From positions 62,001 to 126,000 of the forward strand of contig NZ_JACOGF010000002.1 of assembly GCF_014284335.1 (NCBI RefSeq): a DNA stretch of 64,000 nt, read 5' to 3'. The notes under the pieces were generated by a model that saw nothing but the letters and a program-made list of their open reading frames with translations, ran no database searches and had not been told where the DNA came from. This document shows, in pieces, positions 1 to 9,814 of this stretch (position 1 is its first letter; each line of letters starts with the position of its first letter). This DNA comes from Undibacterium hunanense (GTDB lineage: Bacteria; Pseudomonadota; Gammaproteobacteria; Burkholderiales; Burkholderiaceae_D). A program made the translations under genes and the position numbers.

Positions 1-1
1 C

Positions 2-520
2 GCAATTGGTAATAAAGGTCTCGGCTTCCTGAATCGCGTAGGTGCGCAAGTGGTTTCCCATGTCACACAATTGGGCGACACTCCTCACCTCGACAAACTG
101 ATAGGTCCAGTCAAAGTTTTGCTGGATGCGTATCAGGAAGGCAAGCTGGACGCGGTTTACCTGAGTTATACCAAGTTCATCAACACCATGAAGCAAGAGC
201 CGGTGATGGAGCAGTTGTTGCCCCTGACAGCGGACAAACTGGCGACAGATAAAAATGCCCATACCTGGGATTATCTGTATGAGCCAGATGCTGCAACGGT
301 CATTGATGAATTGTTGATACGTTATGTAGAAGCACTGATTTTCCAGGCCGTAGCGGAAAACATGGCATCTGAACAATCGGCCCGTATGGTGGCGATGAAA
401 TCAGCAACTGATAACGCAGGTAACGTGATTGGCGAACTGAAACTGGTTTATAACAAAACCCGTCAAGCCGCCATTACCAAAGAGCTCTCCGAGATCGTCG
501 CCGGCGCGGCAGCGGTCTAA
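2..520 (+). CDS. atpG: ATP synthase F1 gamma subunit (3' part)
   Basis: The last 172 residues of the F1 gamma subunit, the central rotor shaft that couples proton flow in Fo to catalysis in the beta subunits. The window cuts off the N-terminal part, and the reading frame is open from base 2 (A-I-G-N-K-G-L-G...). The C-terminal helix that sits inside the alpha3-beta3 ring is visible as [20 protein letters not shown] near the end, a strongly conserved stretch of the family. It is followed after 30 bases by atpD, as in the usual atp operon order. The GTG at position 50 is internal, not a start. Identification is firm. Confidence 0.96.
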   Translation, partial: AIGNKGLGFLNRVGAQVVSHVTQLGDTPHLDKLIGPVKVLLDAYQEGKLDAVYLSYTKFINTMKQEPVMEQLLPLTADKLATDKNAHTWDYLYEPDAATVIDELLIRYVEALIFQAVAENMASEQSARMVAMKSATDNAGNVIGELKLVYNKTRQAAITKELSEIVAGAAAV

Positions 521-538
521 ACTGAATTTAAATATTAA

Positions 539-1957
<1,419 letters not shown>

Positions 1958-2030
1958 TTAATTAAGCGCACTGGCGGTGCGGCTGAAAGGTCGCACCATA
2001 GCTTTTTTGAGCGAATAATAAGGGTCCAAC

Positions 2031-2453
2031 ATGGCACACACTATTCACGTTGACGTGGTTTCCGCAGAAGAGCTGATCTTCTCCGGTGAAGCCGAATTCG
2101 TCGCGTTGCCGGGTGAGGCTGGTGAATTGGGTATCTATCCGAAACATACACCACTGATTACCCGCATCAAGCCGGGCGCGGTGCGCATCAAGGTTCCAGG
2201 CAAGGCCGAAGACGAATTCGTATTCGTTGCCGGTGGCCTGCTTGAAGTGCAACCAGATGCAGTGACAGTTTTGGCTGATACTGCGATTCGCGGTCAAGAT
2301 CTGGACGAAGCCAAAGCCAGCGAAGCCAAGAAACTGGCAGAACAAGCTTTGGTTAATCGTGATTCCAAAATTGACTATGCGCAAGCACAGGCAGAACTGG
2401 CATCAGCGATCGCCCAATTGGCAGCGATACAAAGATTGCGTCAAAAGCGTTAA
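2031..2453 (+). CDS. atpC: ATP synthase F1 epsilon subunit
   Basis: Epsilon subunit of F1 (140 residues, usual size), which links gamma to the c-ring and can inhibit ATP hydrolysis through its C-terminal helices. The N-terminal beta-sandwich is recognisable from [19 protein letters not shown] and [14 protein letters not shown]. The alanine-rich C-terminal helical hairpin spans about residues 90-140. It is the last gene of the atp operon, 73 bases after atpD, and is followed by a strong intrinsic terminator. ATG start with AGGG about 6 bases upstream. Confidence 0.96.
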   Translation: MAHTIHVDVVSAEELIFSGEAEFVALPGEAGELGIYPKHTPLITRIKPGAVRIKVPGKAEDEFVFVAGGLLEVQPDAVTVLADTAIRGQDLDEAKASEAKKLAEQALVNRDSKIDYAQAQAELASAIAQLAAIQRLRQKR

Positions 2454-2460
2454 TTTCGCT

Positions 2461-2476
2461 GCGAAAATTTTTTCGC
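2461..2476. repeat. A/T-centred palindrome after atpC
   Basis: Perfect inverted repeat GCGAAAA-TT-TTTTCGC directly after the atpC stop and about 20 bases before the operon terminator. It could form a short hairpin or simply be part of the 3' untranslated region. Function unknown. Confidence 0.4.
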
Positions 2477-2495
2477 GTCGAAAGCAGTACAATGA

Positions 2496-2519
2496 AAGGC
2501 AGCCCAGGCTGCCTTTTTT
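2496..2519 (+). terminator. Intrinsic terminator of the atp operon
   Basis: Perfect 8-bp stem AAGGCAGC / GCTGCCTT with a CCAG loop, followed immediately by a run of T. A classic Rho-independent terminator placed 43 bases after atpC. The next gene starts 30 bases later, so it separates the atp operon from the CoA-binding protein gene. Confidence 0.9.
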
Positions 2520-2548
2520 GTTTTTTCATCATTTGAACCGAGCTGCCT

Positions 2549-2965
2549 ATGCACATGGAACAAGACCTGATCACCGAAATGCTGGGCAAGAGCAAGATCA
2601 TCGCCGTCGTTGGTCTGTCACCCAAGCCGGCACGAGCCAGTTATGGCGTGGCAGCGTACATGCAGGCCCAGGGTTACAGGATCATTCCTGTGAATCCGCG
2701 TGAGGCAGGTAAAACCATATTGGGTGAACTTTGTTATGCGGATCTGGTGGCTGCTGCGGCAGATCACCGTATTGACATCGTTAACTGTTTTCGCAATGCT
2801 GACGACATCCCGCCTGTTGTCGAAGAGGCGATACGCATCGCTGCACCATATTTATGGATGCAGCAGGGTATAGTGAATGTGCCTGCCGCAGAAAAGGCAG
2901 AAGCTGCCGGTATCCGCGTCGTGATGGACAAGTGCATCAAGATAGAACACCACGTGCGTTTTTAA
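2549..2965 (+). CDS. CoA-binding domain protein (YccU-like)
   Basis: Small cytosolic Rossmann-fold protein (138 residues) of the CoA_binding_2 family. The family is related to the CoA-binding domain of succinyl-CoA synthetase, but its cellular role is not established. Seen here: the nucleotide-binding turn VVGLSPKPARASYGV (about residues 20-34), the VNP motif after the second strand, the strand-loop IDIVNCFRNAD, and a C-terminal VMDKCIKIEH typical of the family. ATG at 2549 chosen; a second ATG two codons later is equally possible because neither has a strong ribosome binding site. It stands alone after the atp terminator. Confidence 0.85.
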   Translation: MHMEQDLITEMLGKSKIIAVVGLSPKPARASYGVAAYMQAQGYRIIPVNPREAGKTILGELCYADLVAAAADHRIDIVNCFRNADDIPPVVEEAIRIAAPYLWMQQGIVNVPAAEKAEAAGIRVVMDKCIKIEHHVRF

Positions 2966-2998
2966 TGTAATGAACAGAATACCAATAAAGGGTACAGC

Positions 2999-3823
2999 AT
3001 GAGCATTGCCGAACAATTCCGCATTACCAAAGCGTTTCAAATCAAGGAAGCCAATGCCAAAAAGAAATTGCTTGGTGCAGCGGCGGATGACAAGAATGGC
3101 GGCAAGGCGGCCGATAAGCAGGCGACGCTAAAGCTGGCAGAAGAAATTTCTGATCTGCAAAACCTGTTATATGCCGAGCATGACCGCAAGCTGCTGATCA
3201 TATTGCAGGGCATGGATACTGCAGGCAAGGATGGCACGGTCAAGGGTGTGTTCGGACAAATCAATCCGCTGGGCGCACGCACGGTGGCCTTCAAGGCCCC
3301 CGGTACGGATGATAAAAACCATGATTACCTGTGGCGTGTGCACAGGGAAGTGCCGGGCAAGGGCGAAATCACCATCTTTAACCGTAGCCATTATGAAGAT
3401 GTGCTGATTACCCGCGTGCATGACTGGATTGATGTGAATGAATGCAAGCGTCGTTATGCGCAGATATGTGATTTCGAGCGCATGCTGGCCGAAACCGGCA
3501 CGGTGATACTCAAGTTTTTCCTGCATATTTCCAAGACAGAGCAAAAAGCAAGGCTGGAAGAACGTCTTGCTGATCCTGACAAACACTGGAAGTTTGATCC
3601 CCAGGACCTGGCAGAACGCAAATACTGGGATGCGTATCAACAGGCATATGAAAACGCCTTGCTGGCTACCGATGCCGACCATGCACCCTGGTATGCGATT
3701 CCGGCAGATTCCAAGACCCAGCGCAATCTGGTGATCGCCAGTATCGTGCAGGAAAAAATGCAGGGCATGAAACTCAAATACCCACCAGGCAATCCCGAAT
3801 TCGCCAAGCTCAAGGTGGAATGA
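2999..3823 (+). CDS. Polyphosphate kinase 2 family protein (class III-like)
   Basis: PPK2-family polyphosphate:nucleotide phosphotransferase (274 residues), expected to use inorganic polyphosphate to phosphorylate AMP/ADP in the cytosol. Seen: P-loop MDTAGKDGT (residues 72-80), the lid/Walker B region FNRSHYEDVL (127-136), and LKFFLHISK and HWKF motifs. The wording resembles class III enzymes able to take AMP to ATP, but class cannot be settled by eye. A lysine-rich N-terminal region (about 15-45) is loosely conserved. Its stop codon overlaps the next gene's start (ATGA), implying translational coupling to an SGNH hydrolase. Confidence 0.9.
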   Translation: MSIAEQFRITKAFQIKEANAKKKLLGAAADDKNGGKAADKQATLKLAEEISDLQNLLYAEHDRKLLIILQGMDTAGKDGTVKGVFGQINPLGARTVAFKAPGTDDKNHDYLWRVHREVPGKGEITIFNRSHYEDVLITRVHDWIDVNECKRRYAQICDFERMLAETGTVILKFFLHISKTEQKARLEERLADPDKHWKFDPQDLAERKYWDAYQQAYENALLATDADHAPWYAIPADSKTQRNLVIASIVQEKMQGMKLKYPPGNPEFAKLKVE

Positions 3824-4608
3824 AGTTCGTTTATTTGCCGGAGCTGCTGGCAGTTGCGCTCTATCCCGTATTGGCCTGGCAGGGCCGGCGTACCCGTGCA
3901 ATGACACCACGTTTGCCCGAAGCTGCCGGGCAGCCCTTTGGCCTGGTTGGTGATGCGGGCCAGACTGGTAAAGGCTTACGGCCATTGAAGCTGCTGGGCA
4001 TAGGCGAATCACCGGTTGCCGGTGTAGGTGTTGTCAGTTATGAGCAAGCCATCACGGCACAACTTGCACAAGCATTGGCCGGCAAACTAGATACGGTAGT
4101 GGAATGGCATGCCCTTGGCCAGAACGGTGCCAGGCTGAACTGGGCCAGAAACGCCTTGCGTCAGTTTGTACATGCTGGCGGCGAGGTTGATGGCAGTGGT
4201 GACAGGACAGTTTGGGATGTGGTGCTGATTGCGTTCGGTGTCAACGACACCACCAGCTTTTGTCCAGCCACAAGCTATCAGCGTGAACTGACAGCATTAA
4301 TCAATGAACTGCAAAATACACATATCCAGGCACATTGCATCATCCTGGCCGGGGTGCCGCCCATGCATGTTTTTCCTGCCTTGCCCCAAGCTTTGCGACT
4401 GGTATTAGGCATGAAAGCGCGTGTGCTGGATCAGGTTCAGGCTCAGATAGCAGCATCAGTCAGCCATGTGCTGCATGTTCCCTTTATCGGGAATTTTGAA
4501 GATGAGCACCTGATGGCCGAAGATGGCTACCATCCGTCGGCACTTGGCGTCAGTATTTGGGCTGAAGAAATAGCGAAAATATTTGTTGAAAATCGTCGGG
4601 AAAAATAG
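3820..4608 (+). CDS. SGNH/GDSL-family hydrolase
   Basis: Esterase-like SGNH hydrolase (262 residues). Seen: the block I nucleophile in GES (residues 62-64, replacing GDS), GVND as block III in the middle, and DGYHPS with the D-x-x-H catalytic pair near the C-terminus. A hydrophobic N-terminal stretch (about residues 5-20) could be a signal anchor, though it lacks a clear cleavage site. The start ATG overlaps the PPK2 stop by four bases, so the two are almost surely co-translated. The substrate is unknown; lipid, acetyl-sugar or thioester substrates are all possible. Confidence 0.8.
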   Translation: MKFVYLPELLAVALYPVLAWQGRRTRAMTPRLPEAAGQPFGLVGDAGQTGKGLRPLKLLGIGESPVAGVGVVSYEQAITAQLAQALAGKLDTVVEWHALGQNGARLNWARNALRQFVHAGGEVDGSGDRTVWDVVLIAFGVNDTTSFCPATSYQRELTALINELQNTHIQAHCIILAGVPPMHVFPALPQALRLVLGMKARVLDQVQAQIAASVSHVLHVPFIGNFEDEHLMAEDGYHPSALGVSIWAEEIAKIFVENRREK

Positions 4609-4937
4609 TACTGGTCTGCTACTTATGCACAATTTGGCTAACAAGCTATTTATCCACAAAAATCGATTATTTGATGAAACCTGCGTTTCAAACCAATAAA
4701 ATCAATGACTTACGCAATATTCTTGTTAACCGGATTTAAAAATAATCAGTAAACCGGCATTCTGTCATTTCTATCCACAAAGTTATCCACAGTTTATCAA
4801 AGGAAAATTTTGCCGAAAATATCTCCTTTGTTGCAGATCAGATGCCTATCCTGCCTGCATAGGCGATAATGTCGCCTGAATAGAAATTGGCTGTGCCGAA
4901 AGATGGTTTGCGCGGCATGGTATTACTGAAAGCACTT
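4609..4937. promoter_or_regulatory. hemE upstream region with DnaA-box-like sites
   Basis: AT-rich gap of 329 bases without a supportable gene. It holds two perfect E. coli-type DnaA boxes TTATCCACA at 4650-4658 and 4783-4791, and a one-mismatch box CTATCCACA at 4771-4779. The last two are in tandem with 12-base spacing. The same tandem pair recurs upstream of priA. The hemE promoter must lie here, but I cannot place -35/-10 boxes with confidence. Confidence 0.55.
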
Positions 4938-6026
4938 ATGTCCACGAATTTTGCCCCACTCAAGAACGATACCTTCCTCAAAGCCTTGTTGCGTCAGGAA
5001 ACCGATTACACACCCTTGTGGCTGATGCGCCAGGCGGGCCGTTACTTGCCTGAGTATCGCGCTACCCGTAAAGGTGCGGGGTCTTTCATGAGTCTGGCCA
5101 AAAACCCCGGTTTTGCTACTGAAGTGACTTTGCAGCCAATAGATCGCTATGGTCTGGATGCGGCCATCCTGTTTTCGGATATTTTGACGGTTCCGGATGC
5201 CATGGGCCTGGGCCTGTATTTTGAAGAAGGCGAAGGCCCGAAGTTTGAGCGCCCGCTGAAAGAAGAAAAAGACATACTCGCACTGAAAGTGCCGGAAGCT
5301 GGCAGCCTGCAATATGTATTTGATGCGGTGACGCAAATCCGTACCGCGCTGGATGGCCGTGTGCCGCTGATCGGTTTTTCCGGCAGCCCATGGACCTTGG
5401 CCTGTTATATGGTCGAAGGCCAGGGCTCGCGTGAATTCCATACCGTCAAGAGCATGATGTACAAGCGTCCTGATCTGATGCACCACATCCTGCGCACCAA
5501 TGCCGATGCGGTGGCTGCCTACCTGAATGCGCAAATTGATGCCGGTGCCCAGGCTGTGATGATCTTTGACAGCTGGGGCGGGGCGCTGGCAGATGGGGCG
5601 TATCAAGAGTTTTCGCTGTCTTATATGCGTGATATCGTCAGCCAGCTGCAAAAAGAAAAAGATGGCAAGCGCATTCCCGCCATCGTCTTTACCAAAGGCG
5701 GTGGCCTGTGGCTGGAACAGCTTGCCGATATCGGTGCCGATGCGCTGGGTCTGGACTGGACCATGAACCTGGGTCAGGCCCGTGCCAAGGTCGGCAACAA
5801 AGTTGCCTTGCAAGGCAATCTTGATCCGGCGGTGCTGTTTGCCGAGCCAGAGCAGATCCGCAAACAAGTCATTGCTACGCTGGACAGTTACGGCAAGCCG
5901 GCAGCAGGGCATGGCCATGTATTTAACCTGGGCCATGGTATTTCGCAATTTACGCCGGTAGAGTCGGTCAGCGTGCTGGTCGAAACGGTGCATGAATATA
6001 GCCGCAAGCAACGGCAGGCAAGCTGA
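4938..6026 (+). CDS. hemE: Uroporphyrinogen decarboxylase
   Basis: HemE converts uroporphyrinogen III to coproporphyrinogen III by four decarboxylations in haem biosynthesis (cytosol). Seen: the signature [15 protein letters not shown] near the N-terminus, a catalytic aspartate in [34 protein letters not shown] and the C-terminal FNLGHGI. I chose ATG 4938 (362 residues), because the family begins close to [10 protein letters not shown]. An in-frame GTG at 4887 would add 17 residues that look like leader sequence. DnaA-box-like sites lie upstream and a hairpin follows the stop. Confidence 0.96.
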   Translation: MSTNFAPLKNDTFLKALLRQETDYTPLWLMRQAGRYLPEYRATRKGAGSFMSLAKNPGFATEVTLQPIDRYGLDAAILFSDILTVPDAMGLGLYFEEGEGPKFERPLKEEKDILALKVPEAGSLQYVFDAVTQIRTALDGRVPLIGFSGSPWTLACYMVEGQGSREFHTVKSMMYKRPDLMHHILRTNADAVAAYLNAQIDAGAQAVMIFDSWGGALADGAYQEFSLSYMRDIVSQLQKEKDGKRIPAIVFTKGGGLWLEQLADIGADALGLDWTMNLGQARAKVGNKVALQGNLDPAVLFAEPEQIRKQVIATLDSYGKPAAGHGHVFNLGHGISQFTPVESVSVLVETVHEYSRKQRQAS

Positions 6027-6545
6027 AACCTGAGCGATGTATTTAAAGCCTGCATGTGCAGTCGACACTTGAAGCAGGCTTTAATCCATCAGTTATCCAT
6101 CAGTTATTCAGGCGCTGGTAAAATATTAAGTCATTGATAAATAGCAACAAGGCCCTGCCGTGCTTGCCAGATCGTCATGTTGCTATGCAAAACATAGAAT
6201 TGGCGCGGTTCTCCAGCCCAAAAGCTGTGGAAAACGAATGGATTAGCCGCAGTAATTTTTTGCATTTTCATGCACGTTTTCTGTCACTTATGCACAAAAT
6301 CGGGGCGGTAAAAAATAATTTGAAAAATATTTTTTTGTCGCCGGGCATTTTTTCCAAGTGATTGATTTTAAAGGACTAAATTCTATGCTGTTAGATTGGG
6401 CATTTGGCTGAAACCCGCGTAAACGCTAGCGAATACGGTTGTCAATAGACCTTTCTCCACAAAGTTATCCACAGAATCTGTGGATATGTCAAAAAGCCTT
6501 ATGAAATCAATAGTTAGCGCTAAACTTCAGGCCTTACATTAGATC
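6027..6545. promoter_or_regulatory. hemE-priA intergenic region with DnaA-box-like sites
   Basis: 519 bases with no convincing gene; a 75-codon frame at 6134-6361 lacks any recognisable feature. After the hemE hairpin the sequence is AT-rich. Just ahead of priA it carries TTCTCCACA (6453-6461), a perfect TTATCCACA (6465-6473) and an inverted TGTGGATAT (6479-6487). These three DnaA-box-like sites lie within 35 bases and about 60 bases upstream of the priA start. The 12-base spacing equals that of the pair upstream of hemE. Confidence 0.55.
6043..6084 (+). terminator. Hairpin after hemE
   Basis: Perfect 11-bp stem TTAAAGCCTGC / GCAGGCTTTAA with a 20-base loop, 16 bases after the hemE stop. No long T run follows, so it may be a weak terminator or an mRNA 3'-end stabiliser. 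Confidence 0.5.
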
Positions 6546-8582
6546 GTGACACAAATTTATCTACGCGTTGCGCTCGATACGCCACTTGACACCAGCTTCG
6601 ATTATCGATGGCCAGCACAAGAAGCGGGAGCCGATAAATCAGCCTTGCCCCAAGTTGGGCAACTGGTTGCCTTGCCCTTTGGCCGGCAGGAAGTGGTGGG
6701 CCTGATTCTTGAAGTGGTGACCGAAACCGATGTACCCCAGGCCAAGCTGCGCGATGTATTGGCCGTCCGGCATGAATTACCACCGCTGAACAAGGAATGG
6801 CTGGCGCTATGCCAGTTCGCCGCCGAATATTACCAGCGTCCGCTGGGTGAAGTGGCCTTGCCAGCCCTGCCGAAAAACCTCAAGGCGATCAAAACCGTTT
6901 CCTTGCAGCGTGCCATCAAGAAACTCGACAAGCTGCCGCAGCAGACCGATGTCAGCACTAATAATGAGCCGGTATTAAATGCGGAACAGCAGGCAGCGGT
7001 GGATGCCGTGGTCCAGTCCCAGGGCTTTGCCCCGCATCTGCTGTTTGGCGTCACCGGCAGCGGCAAGACCGAAGTCTATTTGCAGACAGCGGCCAGGATA
7101 CTGGCGCAATCGGCAGATGCCCAGGTTTTGATACTGGTGCCGGAAATCAATCTGACACCCCAGCTTGAAGCCCATATCCGCGCCCGTTTCCCTGGCCTGA
7201 TGCTGTCGACCTTGCACAGCGGCATGGCAGAAGGTGAGCGCTTGCTTCACTGGCTGGCCGCACATACTGGCCGTGCCCGCATTGTCCTGGGTACACGTCT
7301 GGCAATGCTGGCATCGCTGCCCAAGCTGAAATTGCTGATTGTCGATGAAGAGCATGACCCTTCCTACAAGCAGCAGGAGGGCTTGCGCTATTCCGCCCGC
7401 GACCTGGCAGTCTGGCGCGCCTGGCAATTGTCCATCCCGGTTTTGCTGGGCTCGGCCACACCCTCGCTGGAAAGCTGGCAGGGGGCGCAAAGCAACCGTT
7501 ACCGCTTGCTGGAATTGCGTGAACGCGCAGTAAAACTGGCAGTATTGCCGGTGATTAAACTGATCAATCTTGAACGTGAAAAACCCAGCGAAGGCTTGAC
7601 GCAAAGACTGATTGCCTCCATCAAGCTGCGTCTTGAAAAGGGTGAGCAATCACTACTGTTTTTGAACCGGCGCGGTTATGCCCCGGTGCTGGCCTGTGAT
7701 GCCTGTGGCTGGATCAGCAATTGCACGCGCTGTACTGCCCATCTGGTATTGCACAAGGGCGACCATCGATTGCGCTGCCATCACTGCGGGCTGGAACAGC
7801 GCATACCGCGTTCTTGCCCGACTTGCGGCAATATTGACCTGCAACCCCTGGGCCGTGGCACGCAAAGACTGGAAGAAAGCCTGGCAGCCATTTTCCCCGA
7901 GGCAAGAGTGTTTCGTATCGATGCCGATTCCACTCGCCTGAAAGGCAGTGCCGCTGCCGCCTTTGAACGCGTGCATGCAGGCGAAGTGGATATCTTGATC
8001 GGCACCCAGATGGTGGCCAAGGGCCATGACTTCAAACATCTGACCCTGGTGGCCGCACTGAATCCGGATGCAGCCCTGTTTTCCCAGGATTACCGTGCCA
8101 GCGAACGCCTGTTTGCCCAGCTCATGCAGGTGGCGGGTCGGGCCGGGCGGGCGGCGCAAAAAGAGGGTGGCAACCTGTCCGAAGTACTGGTGCAGACACG
8201 TTATCCTGATCATCCGCTCTACCATGCCCTGATGGCACACAATTACCCCGACTTTGCCAAAGACTTGCTGGATGAACGCCAGCAGGCCCATATGCCACCC
8301 TTCATGTATCAGGCTTTATTACGGGCAGAAGCCAAAGAACTGGAAACCGCGATTGCCTTTTTGAAAGAGGCGGCAATCTGTACCGAACACCAGGGCATCA
8401 TGATCAATGACCCCATTCCCATGACCATGACGCGGGTGGCGAATGTAGACAGGGCGCAATTGCTGGTGGAATCAGTATCCCGCCCCGCCCTGCAAGCCTT
8501 CGTCAAAGCCTGGATCGCCGATTTGCGCGCCATGAAAAGCCGGGTCAAATGGTCGGTGGAGATTGACCCTGTGGATATCTGA
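6546..8582 (+). CDS. priA: Primosomal replication restart helicase PriA
   Basis: PriA (678 residues) recognises stalled replication forks and reloads the replicative helicase. Domains in order: N-terminal 3'-DNA-binding domain (about 1-110), superfamily 2 helicase with Walker A GVTGSGKT (168-175) and a VDEEHDPSYKQ Walker B region, a cysteine-rich zinc-binding insert (CDACGW, CTRC, CHHC, CPTCG) and the C-terminal helicase lobe. The GTG at 6546 fits the family N-terminus (MTQIYLRVALDTPL). It is preceded by three DnaA-box-like sites, and its stop codon lies inside an inverted repeat. Somewhat shorter than the E. coli protein (about 730), as is common outside gammaproteobacteria. Confidence 0.96.
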   Translation: MTQIYLRVALDTPLDTSFDYRWPAQEAGADKSALPQVGQLVALPFGRQEVVGLILEVVTETDVPQAKLRDVLAVRHELPPLNKEWLALCQFAAEYYQRPLGEVALPALPKNLKAIKTVSLQRAIKKLDKLPQQTDVSTNNEPVLNAEQQAAVDAVVQSQGFAPHLLFGVTGSGKTEVYLQTAARILAQSADAQVLILVPEINLTPQLEAHIRARFPGLMLSTLHSGMAEGERLLHWLAAHTGRARIVLGTRLAMLASLPKLKLLIVDEEHDPSYKQQEGLRYSARDLAVWRAWQLSIPVLLGSATPSLESWQGAQSNRYRLLELRERAVKLAVLPVIKLINLEREKPSEGLTQRLIASIKLRLEKGEQSLLFLNRRGYAPVLACDACGWISNCTRCTAHLVLHKGDHRLRCHHCGLEQRIPRSCPTCGNIDLQPLGRGTQRLEESLAAIFPEARVFRIDADSTRLKGSAAAAFERVHAGEVDILIGTQMVAKGHDFKHLTLVAALNPDAALFSQDYRASERLFAQLMQVAGRAGRAAQKEGGNLSEVLVQTRYPDHPLYHALMAHNYPDFAKDLLDERQQAHMPPFMYQALLRAEAKELETAIAFLKEAAICTEHQGIMINDPIPMTMTRVANVDRAQLLVESVSRPALQAFVKAWIADLRAMKSRVKWSVEIDPVDI

Positions 8583-8595
8583 GCGGATATCCACA
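8570..8595. repeat. Inverted repeat spanning the priA stop codon
   Basis: Perfect 10-bp inverted repeat TGTGGATATC / GATATCCACA with a 6-base loop that contains the priA TGA. Each arm carries ATATCCACA, one mismatch from a DnaA box, so it could be an inverted pair of protein sites as well as an RNA hairpin. No T run follows. Confidence 0.5.
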
Positions 8596-8695
8596 AGAAC
8601 TGATGCAGACTTGCATCACACATACAGGTACACAGACATATCAGTGGCATCAGGTAAAATCGGCATTTTCCTGTATCAACGACATCCTGAAATCC

Positions 8696-9235
8696 ATGCC
8701 CCTTAGCTCTTACCTGAATACTTCTCCGGATATTGCCGACACGGCTTATATCCACTCCAGCGCCCAGATTATTGGTGATGTGCACATAGGCAAGGACAGT
8801 TCCGTCTGGTGCAATGCCGTATTGCGCGGGGATGTCAATCACATACGCATAGGTCATAGCAGCAATGTCCAGGATCTGGCCATGTGCCATGTCTCACATA
8901 AAAATGCCGCCAAACCCGACGGCTCGCCGTTGATCATTGGCAATTACGTCACCATCGCCCATGCCGTGATCCTGCATGGCTGCCAGATCGGTGATGAATG
9001 CCTGATAGGCATGGGCAGCATCGTCATGGATGACGTTGTCATCTAGCCCCAGGTCATGCTGGGGGCGGGCAGCCTGGTGCCACCGGGCAAGGTACTGGAA
9101 AGTGGCTACTTATATTTGGGGCGGCCAGCAGTCGCAGTGCGCCCGCTGACGCCGGAAGAAATCAGCCATCTGCGTTATTCGGCAGAGCATTATGTGCGTA
9201 TCAAAAATAACTACCAGCAATCAGAGCAGCACTGA
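8696..9235 (+). pseudogene. Gamma-class carbonic anhydrase-like protein, interrupted by in-frame TAG
   Basis: Left-handed beta-helix protein of the gamma-carbonic anhydrase / YrdA family, 179 residues if read through. Zinc-ligand histidines are recognisable in MCHVSHK and AHAVILHGC. The frame is cut by TAG at 9044-9046 (codon 117) but continues without shift to a TGA at 9233-9235. The continuation encodes the normal family C-terminus (PQVMLGAGSLVPPGKVLESG, then GRPAVAVRPLTPEE). A single CAG-to-TAG change would explain it. The 116-residue product keeps the metal site but loses the last helix turn and the C-terminal alpha-helix. ATG 8696 was chosen over the in-frame ATG 8603, whose extra residues look unlike the family. 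It could also be a sequencing error. Confidence 0.85.
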
Positions 9236-9324
9236 AATCTGAACTCGTACTGGCAAGCAATGTCAGACTAAGGTAATACCAAGCAGAAAGCGAAGCGCTC
9301 AATCAACACTAAGGGAACAACAGC

Positions 9325-9771
9325 ATGGAAGAGACGCAGGCGAATAAGGACGAATACCGTATCAGTACCGATACCAGCGAAGTGGATGTCGATGTCGTGC
9401 ATCACTTCCTGTTCACACAGAGCGGCTGGGCCACCGGGATATCCCGCGAGCTGGTAGAAGAATCCCTGCGTCATTCCCTGTGCTTCAGTGTTTTCCAGCA
9501 AGACCGCATGGTCGCCTTTTGCCGCCTGGTGACTGACATGGCCACCTTTGGCTACCTGGTTGATGTCTTCGTCGTGACCGATATGCGCGGCAAGGGCCTC
9601 TCGCGTTTGCTGATGGAAGCCGTCATGGCACATCCGGCAGTCAAAAAATTCCGCCGCTTCACGCTGGCAACGTCAACAGCCCACGGCCTGTATGAAAAAT
9701 TCGGTTTTACGCCTTTGAGCAAGCCGGAATCCTTCATGGAAGTCTATAAACCAAAAATTTACCTCGAATAG
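9325..9771 (+). CDS. GNAT family N-acetyltransferase
   Basis: Single-domain GNAT acetyltransferase (148 residues), transferring an acetyl group from acetyl-CoA to an unknown amine. Seen: the beta-strand VDVFVVTDMRGKGLSRLLME, whose R-G-K-G-L-S is the acetyl-CoA pyrophosphate-binding loop, and the terminal YEKFGFTPL typical of the fold. The first 25 residues are acidic and poorly conserved. ATG with an upstream AAGGGAAC. It stands alone between the broken carbonic anhydrase gene and a convergent secreted-protein gene, separated from the latter by a strong hairpin. Confidence 0.85.
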   Translation: MEETQANKDEYRISTDTSEVDVDVVHHFLFTQSGWATGISRELVEESLRHSLCFSVFQQDRMVAFCRLVTDMATFGYLVDVFVVTDMRGKGLSRLLMEAVMAHPAVKKFRRFTLATSTAHGLYEKFGFTPLSKPESFMEVYKPKIYLE

Positions 9772-9780
9772 CATTGTCAC

Positions 9781-9811
9781 ACCTGCCCCTGTTTTGAAGG
9801 CAGGGGCAGGT
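9781..9811. terminator. Bidirectional hairpin between convergent genes
   Basis: Perfect 11-bp GC-rich stem ACCTGCCCCTG / CAGGGGCAGGT with a 9-base loop, lying between the GNAT stop (+) and the stop of the secreted protein gene (-). No clear T run on either side, but its position suits shared transcription termination. Confidence 0.6.
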
Positions 9812-9814
9812 AGC

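Noticed and set aside
4923..6068. Open frame opposite hemE
   Set aside because: Same reason: the sense strand encodes HemE with all its motifs; the antisense translation looks random.
6134..6361. 75-codon frame between hemE and priA
   Set aside because: No ribosome binding site, no domain and AT-rich; the region fits regulatory DNA better.
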